From: an uncultured Selenomonadaceae bacterium
GTDB taxonomy: Bacteria > Bacillota > Negativicutes > Selenomonadales > Selenomonadaceae
Direction of reading: 5' to 3'
DNA length: 64,000 nucleotides
NCBI GenBank assembly: GCA_905234175.1
Contig: CAJOGX010000013.1
Span: 17,374 to 81,373 of the forward strand
This document shows, in pieces, positions 57,228 through 64,000 of the stretch. Under the pieces are notes generated by a model. That model did no database searches and had not been told where the DNA came from. It saw nothing but the letters and a program-made list of their open reading frames with translations. Position numbers and translations under genes: made by a program. How positions within the stretch are numbered: the stretch's first letter is position 1; every line of letters starts with the position of its first letter.

Positions 57228-58979
57228 ATGGAATTTAAACGCAACGATTATCTCGTCCGCAAAAAATTTTACGATTATCTGATACCGAGTTTCCTTTCTG
57301 AAGTGGCGCTGCACCTGGGCACGGTCGTCGACGCCATGATAGTTGGCAACCTGATTGGCGTAGACGCGCTGTCGGCAGTCGCGCTCGCCACACCGGCAGT
57401 GCAAATTCTGCACATTCCAGGGCTGATACTGGGGCTGGGCGGCGCAACGCTGGCGGCGGTCTGGCTGGGCGAAAGGAAAATTCATGACGCCTCGAAAATA
57501 TTTTCCGCCTGCATAATTGTCGAGGTAATTTTTTCAGTGACGATGGCGCTCAGCTCGTTTGTGATAACGGAGCCGCTGGCGCGCATTTTAGCGGACGACC
57601 CGAATTTGACGAAGCTGGTCGAAGAATATCTGTTCATTCAGATTCTGGGCTTACCGGCGCTTTCAATAACGCTGCTGACGTGCGAATTTCTGAGCGTCGA
57701 CAACCACCCCGACCTGGGCGCGTGGATATTCGGAATTGGCGCGGTTGCAAACGTAGTGCTGGACATTGTGCTGATAAAATTTTTCGGTCTGGGAATTTAT
57801 GGCGCGGCGCTGGCGTCGGTTCTCGGCTGCGTATTAGGATTGCTCCCGCTGATTGTCTACGCAAAATCCAGCGAAAGAATGCTGCAGTTTTTCTGGCGCG
57901 GAACTGACCTGCTGAAAAATACGTTCAACACGCTGAAAGTCGGAATGCCGCGCGTGACGCTGGAAATAATGCAGGCGCTGCAAATTTTCATTCTCAACAC
58001 GGCGGTTCTTCGGACGCTCGGCACGGACGCAATGGAAATTTATGCCGTCTGCCTTAACACGCTGATAATGGCGGAACTTCTCGCCGGAGGAATTATCAGC
58101 GTCATTCCAAATATTTGCGGCGTGCTCTACGGCGAAAGAGATTATTTTTCAATTCGGCGGCTCATGCGAAAAGTCGTGAGTTTGAGCGGCGTGCTGATTG
58201 CAATTCTTACGCTCGTATTTCTGATATTCCCAGAAAAAATCGCGCTGCTTTTCGGTCTTTCGAAGCCGGAACTGCTGCCGACCGCCGTAACCTGTCTGCA
58301 AATTTACAGCATAAGTTTCGTGTTCTACGTCTTCAACGAGTTCCTTCAGGTCTACTACCAGACGATTTTGGAGACGATGCTGGCGACGCTCGACACGATT
58401 CTGGAATTTTTCGCGCTGCTGATACCGATAACGTTCCTGCTCATGCATTACTACGGGATTTACGGAGTCTGCGCCGCCGTGCCGATAAGCGAACTGCTGA
58501 CGATAATAATCGTTGAGGCGACGCGCAAAATTTTGCAGGAACGCGGCAAACTCCCGCAGGAAGGTCTGCTCATGATTCCTAAGCCAGAGCACGACGATTC
58601 TTTTGACACAACGATTGAGGCAAGCGAAAAAAATGCGGTCGGGCTTTCCAAAAAAATAATGGAGTACTGCCGGAGCCGCAACGTCGATGAATACAAGGCT
58701 TACGTTCTGGGGCTTTCCGCTGAGGAAATTGCCGTCAACATTTCGCGCTACGGCTACGAAAAATCCAAGGCGAAATTTATCGACATAAATCTTTCGCACG
58801 ACGAAACCGGCTGGGTTTTGCGCATTCGCGACGACGGCATTCCTTTCGACCCTACGCAGTACACGTCCGAAGAGGAAGGGAAATTTCTTCTCGGCGGAAT
58901 TGGAATGATTAAAAAGCTGGCTAAAAATTTTATTTATACAAGAGTTTTAAATATGAACAATACAGTTATAGAAATGTGA
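57228..58979 (+). CDS. MATE transporter fused to an RsbW/SpoIIAB-like ATPase domain
   Basis: A 583-residue fusion. Residues 1 to about 445 are a MATE exporter with about 12 helices (DAMIVGNLIGVDALSAVALA near the start). After a short linker, residues about 465-583 form a GHKL ATPase of the anti-sigma-factor type: SAEEIAVNISRYGY is the N box, LRIRDDGIPFDP the G1 box and LLGGIGMIKKLAKNF the G2 box. No HisKA domain is present. The ATPase should face the cytoplasm, where it could gate transport by ATP, phosphorylate a partner or bind a sigma factor; none of these is shown. The start is 2 bases after the NRPS stop, so product export is the obvious role. Confidence 0.87.
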   Translation: MEFKRNDYLVRKKFYDYLIPSFLSEVALHLGTVVDAMIVGNLIGVDALSAVALATPAVQILHIPGLILGLGGATLAAVWLGERKIHDASKIFSACIIVEVIFSVTMALSSFVITEPLARILADDPNLTKLVEEYLFIQILGLPALSITLLTCEFLSVDNHPDLGAWIFGIGAVANVVLDIVLIKFFGLGIYGAALASVLGCVLGLLPLIVYAKSSERMLQFFWRGTDLLKNTFNTLKVGMPRVTLEIMQALQIFILNTAVLRTLGTDAMEIYAVCLNTLIMAELLAGGIISVIPNICGVLYGERDYFSIRRLMRKVVSLSGVLIAILTLVFLIFPEKIALLFGLSKPELLPTAVTCLQIYSISFVFYVFNEFLQVYYQTILETMLATLDTILEFFALLIPITFLLMHYYGIYGVCAAVPISELLTIIIVEATRKILQERGKLPQEGLLMIPKPEHDDSFDTTIEASEKNAVGLSKKIMEYCRSRNVDEYKAYVLGLSAEEIAVNISRYGYEKSKAKFIDINLSHDETGWVLRIRDDGIPFDPTQYTSEEEGKFLLGGIGMIKKLAKNFIYTRVLNMNNTVIEM

Positions 58980-58991
58980 GGCGGATTTACA

Positions 58992-59936
58992 ATGAAAACA
59001 CAGGCTCCAATTATCGGCAGCAGGAACGTCACCGGCACGAACTACGCGGGCTCGGCGGCGAAAGTTTACTTTACTAAAACTATTGACACGGCGCACTTGC
59101 TCAAACTTTACCGGCTCGTCAACGAAAATATTTTCGGCAGGGTTGCGATAAAGCTCCACACCGGCGAGAAAAACGGTCCAAATATTCTCCCGCGCGAAAT
59201 GGTTAAGGCGTTCCAGGCGCAAATTCCCGACAGCGCGATTGTCGAGTGCAACACGCTTTACCACGGCGACCGCTACACGACCGAACAGCACCGCGAAACT
59301 TTGCGCGTCAACGGCTGGAATTTCTGCCACGTCGACATCATGGATGAAAATGAAGAAACCGTTGATTTTCTCGTGAACAACGGACTGCACCTGAAGTACG
59401 TGACGATGGGCGGGCACCTTGCCAATTACGATTCACTGATTGTCCTGACGCACTTTAAGGGACACGCAATGGGCGGATTTGGCGGCTCGGTGAAAAATAT
59501 CGGTATTGGCTGCGCGTCGGGGCATGTCGGCAAGGCGCAAGTGCATGGGCTCGACCTGAACAATCTGCCGGACGACGACGATGACGATAAGTGGCCGGAA
59601 GGCGAAATTTTAATGGAACTCATGTGCGACAGCGCGAAAGCGACTTGCGACCATTTCGGCAAGCGGATAATTTTTATTAACGTCATGCGGCGAATGAGCG
59701 TGGATTGCGACTGCGCCGGCGTCGAGGCGGAAGAACCGACGATTGCTGATATTGGTATTCTGGCGTCGACTGATATTCTGGCGATTGACCAGGCGAGCGT
59801 CGATTTGGTTTATTCGGCTCCTGACGGAAAAGATCTGATTGAGCGCATTGAAACGCGGCAGGGACTGCGCCAGCTCAGTGCAATGCGCGAACTCAAAATG
59901 GGCAACCCGCAGTACGAGCTGATTGAAATTGAATAG
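58992..59936 (+). CDS. DUF362 domain protein
   Basis: A 314-residue protein of the DUF362 family. The conserved parts are VAIKLHTGEKNGPNILP, GHAMGGFGGSVKNIGIGCAS and a late cysteine pair DCDC. Many relatives carry a 4Fe-4S ferredoxin domain; this one does not. A run of six aspartates follows DLNNLP. Family function is not established, although some members act in metal or redox processes. It begins 12 bases after the MATE-ATPase stop with GAGG upstream, so it belongs to the NRPS unit and may modify the product or protect the cell from it. Confidence 0.83.
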   Translation: MKTQAPIIGSRNVTGTNYAGSAAKVYFTKTIDTAHLLKLYRLVNENIFGRVAIKLHTGEKNGPNILPREMVKAFQAQIPDSAIVECNTLYHGDRYTTEQHRETLRVNGWNFCHVDIMDENEETVDFLVNNGLHLKYVTMGGHLANYDSLIVLTHFKGHAMGGFGGSVKNIGIGCASGHVGKAQVHGLDLNNLPDDDDDDKWPEGEILMELMCDSAKATCDHFGKRIIFINVMRRMSVDCDCAGVEAEEPTIADIGILASTDILAIDQASVDLVYSAPDGKDLIERIETRQGLRQLSAMRELKMGNPQYELIEIE

Positions 59937-59961
59937 CGCGGCGGCGATTTACAAAAGCGCT

Positions 59962-59994
59962 CCCGTATTGGAAAAAATTTTACAAACGGGCAGT
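59962..59994 (+). terminator. Weak intrinsic terminator after the NRPS operon
   Basis: CCCGT-A-TTG and CAAACGGG pair over 8 bases with one bulged A around a 12-base loop, then CAGTTTT. It is weaker than the other terminators in the window. Confidence 0.4.
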
Positions 59995-60031
59995 TTTATG
60001 AATCAATTCCAGAAAAGCTCCTACAAAAATC

Positions 60032-60060
60032 TTGATTATAAAAAAAGTGTATGCTAAACT
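60032..60060 (+). promoter_or_regulatory. Probable promoter of the rubrerythrin fusion gene
   Basis: TTGATT (60032-60037), 17 bases, then TAAACT (60055-60060) with an extended TG at 60052-60053. It lies 29 bases before the ATG. Confidence 0.6.
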
Positions 60061-60088
60061 TAAACAAAAAATTTAGGAGAGATTGGCA

Positions 60089-61576
60089 ATGAGCTTGTAC
60101 GGATTGACGAAAGGCACGCCGCTCGAAAAGAAAATTGCGGCACTCGCGCAGGGCGAAGCCAACGGCGTGATGATGTACTACGCGCTGGCGCGGCTGGCGC
60201 AGGAACAGGGCATGGACGACGTTGCGAAAACTTTAATGGAATCGGCTGACCAGGAAGCGGTGCACGCCGGTTTCTACGCCACGCTCAACGCCAAGTACCC
60301 GAAAGATTTTCTGGCGCTGCTCGAAACTATCAAGAAAGCTGAGTACTCCGGCGAACACCAGATTAAAGCGCTGGCTGACGAAGTTCGCGCGGCGGGCTTT
60401 ACCGAAGCGGCTGATCAGATGGAAATTTTCGCTAAGCAGGAAAAGCACCACGGCGAAGTTATCGACGAGATTTTCAAAAAGTATCAGCCCGCGAAAGTTG
60501 ATACCACCGGCAAGAAAGTTTACGTCTGCCCCGTCTGTGGCTTTGAATACGTCGGCGACCTCGACGCTGAGCCCGCTGACTGGACTTGCCCGCTTTGCGG
60601 CCAGCCTAAATCTGCCTTTAAGGAAAAAAATTCCGGCGGCCTGACTGTCAAAGCGGTTAAACTTTACGAAAACGGTTTCATGACTCGGCCTTTCGCGCTG
60701 GGCGGCGAAGACGGCGTTGACAAATTCGACCCGACCGTTAAATATCGCTCCAGCCTGCAGAATTTTGTTATCGACACCGGCAGGGAAGTTATCCTCGTCG
60801 ATACCGGCACGCCCGAAAGTTTCCCCGACCAGGTTGTTGACGACAAGACTCAGATTTTCCTCGGCAGCCGCATTGAAGTTTATATCGACGCGCTTAAGCG
60901 GGCGGGCTATCAGCCGGAACAGGTCAGCAAAATTCTCGTGACGCACAAGCACGACGACCATACCGGCGAGCTGGCGAAATTCCCGAACGCAAAAATTTAT
61001 ATCGCTCGCGCGGAAGCCGACGCCATGAAACTCACCGGCGATAACGTCATTCGCGTGGACTTCACCGACGGCGCTTATCACAACTTCCCCGCCTGCCAGA
61101 AAATCGCTGACGGCGTTTACTACATTCAGGCGGTCGGTCACACCACCGGCAACAGCATCGTTATTGCCGAGGGCGAAGGGATTTTCTACCTCATGCACGG
61201 CGACGTTACCTACACCGACGAGGCGCTTTACGAAAACAAACTTTCCGTCGTCTTTGAAGATAAAGCTGCCGCCCGCGAAACTCTTGACCGCGTCCGCGAA
61301 TTTGTAAAAAATAATCCAACGGTTTACTGCTCGACGCATACGCCGCTCGGCTACGAAAATCTTGAGGCGAAAAAAATTGTCGACCTCAGCAACCCGCCGA
61401 AGCCGATTCCGCCAACTGAAATTGCGCAGAATAAGGCGACCGGCAAATATGTCTGCTCGATTTGCGGCTACGTCTACGACCCAGCGGAACACGGCGGCGT
61501 TGCCTTTGAAGACCTGCCCGCCGACTGGAAGTGCCCGCGCTGCCGCCAGAGCAAGGATAAATTCAACAAAGCGTGA
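60089..61576 (+). CDS. Rubrerythrin-rubredoxin-metallo-beta-lactamase-rubredoxin fusion
   Basis: A 495-residue protein with four redox or hydrolase domains. Residues 1-138 are a rubrerythrin four-helix domain ([35 protein letters not shown]). At about 143-181 lies a rubredoxin-like site ([15 protein letters not shown]). Residues about 190-415 are a metallo-beta-lactamase fold with [25 protein letters not shown] and STHTPLG, a full HxHxDH metal set. At about 452-495 lies a true rubredoxin ([18 protein letters not shown]). Rubrerythrin reduces hydrogen peroxide with electrons from rubredoxin, so a peroxide or oxygen defence enzyme carrying its own donors is likely; the hydrolase role is open. 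ATG 60089 has AGGAGA upstream. Confidence 0.9.
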   Translation: MSLYGLTKGTPLEKKIAALAQGEANGVMMYYALARLAQEQGMDDVAKTLMESADQEAVHAGFYATLNAKYPKDFLALLETIKKAEYSGEHQIKALADEVRAAGFTEAADQMEIFAKQEKHHGEVIDEIFKKYQPAKVDTTGKKVYVCPVCGFEYVGDLDAEPADWTCPLCGQPKSAFKEKNSGGLTVKAVKLYENGFMTRPFALGGEDGVDKFDPTVKYRSSLQNFVIDTGREVILVDTGTPESFPDQVVDDKTQIFLGSRIEVYIDALKRAGYQPEQVSKILVTHKHDDHTGELAKFPNAKIYIARAEADAMKLTGDNVIRVDFTDGAYHNFPACQKIADGVYYIQAVGHTTGNSIVIAEGEGIFYLMHGDVTYTDEALYENKLSVVFEDKAAARETLDRVREFVKNNPTVYCSTHTPLGYENLEAKKIVDLSNPPKPIPPTEIAQNKATGKYVCSICGYVYDPAEHGGVAFEDLPADWKCPRCRQSKDKFNKA

Positions 61577-61588
61577 GGAGTTTTTGCC

Positions 61589-61939
61589 ATGACTGACGAA
61601 GAAATTATCAGCGCCTTTCACCTCATGTGGGATAATTTCCCCGAACCGGTTATGATTACGCAGAAGAGCCGCGAGATGGTTGCGCTCAATAAAAAAGCCG
61701 CCAGCTACGGGCTCAAGGTCGGCGTTAAATGTTCGTCGATTGGCGCGCCGGAAAATCACCGTGGCTGCCTCTGCAACAAGGCGGTTGACACCGGCGAGAC
61801 CGTCAGCGTCACCTACGAAGGTCCCTTTGGCAAATCCTACGGCTACTGGATTCCGATTCCCGAAAAGCCGGAGTGGGTCATTCATTTCGGCGTTGGCAGC
61901 AACTTTGAATACGAACAGGCTAAGTTCAACAGAGTTTAA
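61589..61939 (+). CDS. Small PAS-like protein with a Cys/His cluster
   Basis: A 116-residue cytoplasmic protein. The start WDNFPEPVMITQKSREMVALN reads like the first strands of a PAS domain, and the end has GYWIPIPEKPEWVIHFGVG. Cys48, His57, Cys60 and Cys62 (CSSIGAPENHRGCLC) could bind a metal or cluster. I do not know the family. GAGGAG lies before the ATG, 12 bases after the rubrerythrin fusion, so it is probably a redox sensor or partner of that protein. A terminator follows. Confidence 0.65.
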   Translation: MTDEEIISAFHLMWDNFPEPVMITQKSREMVALNKKAASYGLKVGVKCSSIGAPENHRGCLCNKAVDTGETVSVTYEGPFGKSYGYWIPIPEKPEWVIHFGVGSNFEYEQAKFNRV

Positions 61940-61964
61940 AATATTTCCTTATGAAATTAAAAAC

Positions 61965-61996
61965 GGGCTACCGAAATTGGCAGCCCAAATTTTTTT
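61965..61996 (+). terminator. Intrinsic terminator after the rubrerythrin operon
   Basis: GGGCTACC and GGCAGCCC form an 8-base stem with one mismatch around GAAATT, followed by AAA and seven T. A-rich sequence on the left may let it also serve the convergent gene ending at 62012. Confidence 0.8.
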
Positions 61997-62011
61997 GCGC
62001 GGGATTTAATT

Positions 62012-62830
62012 TCAGAACAGCATGTTGACGAGGTTACCGATATGCGAAATTGTAGTCATGTCGACGAAAGCTCTGCCTGTGTAAAGTGCAACCGCGTCGA
62101 ACTGGTCGCCGAACATACTCTTAGCGTCTAGGAAAAGCCTGTCGCGCTGGGCGTTGGCAGTCTCAACATTTCGTGCGGCGGTGTCAGCCAGGCCGTTGCG
62201 CCCTAGAATATTTGCGACGCCGCTGGGATTTTCGTTGATAGCGCTGGCGAGCGTTGCCTCGTCAATCGTGAGCGCGCCGTTCCTGCCGACGGAAATTCCA
62301 ATCGACTGATAACTTCCCGCGCGGTAAGTTGTGTCGCCGAAATTCTGCGCCATTCTTTCGACGCGGCCGGAAACCTGCGCGTTGTCACTGAAAAAGTTCA
62401 GCGTGTCGTTGTAGTCGTTAACGAGATTTCTGACGGTATCGAGCGCGTTCCTCATTGCGTCGCTGTAAGTTGTCGTGGTAGTTCTGGTTCCGTCCGAGGC
62501 GACATTTTCAGTCTGCGTGACAGCGTTTTCGCCGACGTTGAAGTTAAAATTTCTGACGGCGCTTGCGGAATTTCTGAGCGCGTCCATGTTGTCATCGAAC
62601 TCGGCGTAAAAAGTCTGCTTAGCAGTGTCGTAGCTTTCCATGAGCGCCGAAGCGTTCTGCCGGATTTCCGAAAGACCGGCGGCGGTACTGGCAGCGTTGT
62701 CGTTGAAGTTGCTGTAGTTCTGCCAGAGCGCGTTTAGAGAATTTCGGGCGGCGCTTTGATTGTTATTCGCCGCGTAGTTGTTAAACAGCGACAGGTTACC
62801 CGTCCAAATCATGTTGTTAATCGTCGCCAT
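62012..62830 (-). CDS. FliD C-terminal-like flagellar protein
   Basis: A 272-residue protein rich in Asn, Ala and Ser. The second half resembles the C-terminal domain of the filament cap FliD: VRNLVNDYNDTLNF, a GALTIDEATLASAINENPSG block, and a C-terminal helix with AQRDRLFLDA. The first 100 residues are low in hydrophobic residues and start MATINNMIWTGN, without the usual FliD D0 sequence. I take ATG 62830 with GGGAAGGG upstream; the longer frame to 63073 overlaps the divergent gene. It may be a short paralog that caps or anchors filaments, or a distinct Negativicutes family. No other flagellar gene is visible. Confidence 0.55.
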   Translation of the reverse strand: MATINNMIWTGNLSLFNNYAANNNQSAARNSLNALWQNYSNFNDNAASTAAGLSEIRQNASALMESYDTAKQTFYAEFDDNMDALRNSASAVRNFNFNVGENAVTQTENVASDGTRTTTTTYSDAMRNALDTVRNLVNDYNDTLNFFSDNAQVSGRVERMAQNFGDTTYRAGSYQSIGISVGRNGALTIDEATLASAINENPSGVANILGRNGLADTAARNVETANAQRDRLFLDAKSMFGDQFDAVALYTGRAFVDMTTISHIGNLVNMLF

Positions 62831-62860
62831 TTCAATCACCCTTCCCTGAGAAAAATTTCC

Positions 62861-62889
62861 TTGACCAATCTGATTGTATTTTATATCAT
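62861..62889 (+). promoter_or_regulatory. Probable promoter of the methionine gamma-lyase family gene
   Basis: TTGACC (62861-62866), 17 bases, then TATCAT (62884-62889). It overlaps the divergent promoter of the FliD-like gene. Confidence 0.6.
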
Positions 62890-62900
62890 TGCGCCGGCAA
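62873..62900 (-). promoter_or_regulatory. Probable promoter of the FliD-like gene
   Basis: On the minus strand TTGCCG (62895-62900), 16 bases, then TACAAT (62873-62878), 43 bases before the ATG. A flagellar sigma-28 site was not seen. Confidence 0.4.
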
Positions 62901-62933
62901 ATGCAACGGAAAATTTTAGCGGAGGCTGGTAGA

Positions 62934-64000
62934 TTGGAAATTTCAAAGTTAAGAGCGAAAGTTCTGGCGGACGTGGTGGAAAATTTCGCGCGGGTCGAGG
63001 AAGTGGCGGAGTTCAACACGCTGAAAGTTTTGTCGGCAATGCGGGCGCTGAAAGTTTCGGACGCGCATTTCAAAACGTCGACGGGCTACGCGTACGGGGA
63101 CATCGGGCGGGAGAAGCTGGAAGAACTCTTCGCGGAAATTTTTAAGGGGGAAGCGGCGCTGGTGCGGACGCAGTTCGTTTCGGGGACTCACGCGCTGGCG
63201 ACGGTGCTGTTTGGAATTTTGCGGCCAGGCGACGAATTAGTTTCGGTGACGGGCGAGCCGTATGACACGATGCAGACGGTGATTGGCTGGAAAAATCCTG
63301 CGCGGGGTTCGCTGAAAGAATTTGGCGTCGGCTACCGAGAAATTTCTCTGCGCGACGGCAAAGTTGATTTCGACGCGATTAAAAATTCCGTGACGGCTAA
63401 AACTAAAATCGCGCTGATTCAGCGTTCAAGAGGATATTCCATGCGCGCGCCGCTGACCGTTGCTGACATTGAAAAAATCTGCGCGGCGGTTAAGGCTGTC
63501 AATGCGGACTGCGTGACTTTCGTGGACAATTGCTACGGCGAATTTGTTGAGACGCGCGAGCCGGTTGAAGTTGGCGCGGACGTTATCGCTGGCAGTCTGA
63601 TAAAAAATATTGGCGGCGGCTTAGCACCGACTGGCGGGTATATCGTCGGGCGGAAAGATTTGGTGGAGCTGGCGTCGTACCGGCTGACTGCACCAGGAAT
63701 GGGCGCGGAACTTGGCGCGAGCCTGGGGACGCCGCGACTTTTGTTTCAGGGATTATTTTTAGCGCCGCACGTCACGGGGCAGGCACTGAAGGCGGCGATT
63801 TTTGCGTCGGGAATATTTTCAGCGCTGGGCTTCAGAACTTCGCCGCTGCCGACGGAAATTCGCGCGGACATCATTCAGGCGATAGAGCTGGGCACTGCGG
63901 AGCGGCTGATAAAATTCTGTCGCGCGGTGCAGGAATTTTCGCCGGTGGACTCATTCGCGGCGCCGGAGCCGTGGGACATGCCAGGCTACGAAGACAAAGT
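62934..64000 (+). CDS. Methionine gamma-lyase family / aluminium resistance protein (C-terminus cut by window edge)
   Basis: Translation from TTG 62934 gives 355 residues up to the right edge; the family is usually a little over 400. It is the PLP fold-type I family named aluminium resistance protein or YnbB. Diagnostic blocks are TGYAYGDIGREKLEELFAEI, RTQFVSGTHALATVLFG, SVTGEPYDTMQ, IALIQRSRGYSMR, FVDNCYGEFVE and SLIKNIGGGLAPTGGYI, where the lysine is the PLP site. GGAGG stands 8 bases before the TTG. The real substrate is not established; lyase action on a sulfur amino acid is inferred from the fold. Confidence 0.87.
   Translation, partial: MEISKLRAKVLADVVENFARVEEVAEFNTLKVLSAMRALKVSDAHFKTSTGYAYGDIGREKLEELFAEIFKGEAALVRTQFVSGTHALATVLFGILRPGDELVSVTGEPYDTMQTVIGWKNPARGSLKEFGVGYREISLRDGKVDFDAIKNSVTAKTKIALIQRSRGYSMRAPLTVADIEKICAAVKAVNADCVTFVDNCYGEFVETREPVEVGADVIAGSLIKNIGGGLAPTGGYIVGRKDLVELASYRLTAPGMGAELGASLGTPRLLFQGLFLAPHVTGQALKAAIFASGIFSALGFRTSPLPTEIRADIIQAIELGTAERLIKFCRAVQEFSPVDSFAAPEPWDMPGYEDK

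Overview
The window is a gene-dense stretch of a bacterial chromosome with about 50 protein genes, no RNA genes, no CRISPR array and no insertion sequence. Housekeeping gene order (rimP-nusA-rnpM-infB; spoIID-queA-tgt-yajC-secD-secF-recJ-rel) points to Firmicutes. A GT41 (SPINDLY-type) glycosyltransferase, a FliD-like protein, hypCDE and cobalamin genes make an anaerobic, motile Negativicutes (Selenomonas-like) organism my best guess. That placement is inference. GTG and TTG starts are common, and GC-rich stretches are broken by many AAATTT-type tracts.

Layout. 1-2.7 kb (minus): ADP-ribosylglycohydrolase, cysK and a larE cut by the left edge. 2.7-7.9 kb (plus): rimP-nusA-rnpM-infB. 7.9-11.1 kb (minus): P-loop kinase, pduX, cobD and cobC, which serve cobalamin nucleotide-loop assembly. 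11.2-16.3 kb: a FIST-domain hybrid histidine kinase, divergent from a receiver-GGDEF-EAL protein whose receiver and GGDEF sites are degenerate. 16.3-21.5 kb: ygbA, a small membrane protein, a GT2 enzyme and a very large protein with two GT41 cores. 21.5-34.9 kb: spoIID-like, queA, tgt, yajC, 5-FCL, secD, secF, recJ, a GT39-type enzyme, rel and an MFS carrier. 35.0-37.3 kb: hypCDE. 37.3-39.7 kb (minus): an Asp/Asn/Ser/Gly-rich peptide, rsmE and mtaB. 39.8-47.4 kb: prfC, AIM24, ubiD, an LpdD-like gene, a secreted protein, ndk, pduO, a MATE exporter and a TetR regulator, closed by a terminator. 47.5-50.4 kb: a flavin disulfide oxidoreductase, an HpcH-type aldolase and a ferritin-like gene broken by an amber codon. 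50.5-59.9 kb: an NRPS transcription unit. 60.1-61.9 kb: a rubrerythrin-rubredoxin-metallo-beta-lactamase-rubredoxin fusion with a small cysteine-containing partner. 62.0-64.0 kb: a FliD-like protein, divergent from a methionine gamma-lyase family gene cut by the right edge.

The strongest candidate for an undescribed system is 50.5-59.9 kb. A consensus promoter directly after a terminator drives a 2220-residue NRPS (half-C, A, PCP, C, PCP, C, PCP, reductase). It is followed 2 bases later by a MATE transporter fused to an RsbW/SpoIIAB-type ATPase domain, and then by a DUF362 protein. I read it as synthesis, reductive release and regulated export of a small aldehyde or alcohol peptide. Other points of note are the double GT41 protein with one apparently inactive half, the four-domain redox fusion, the amber-interrupted ferritin-like gene, and a G10-A8-T6 tract at a translation start.
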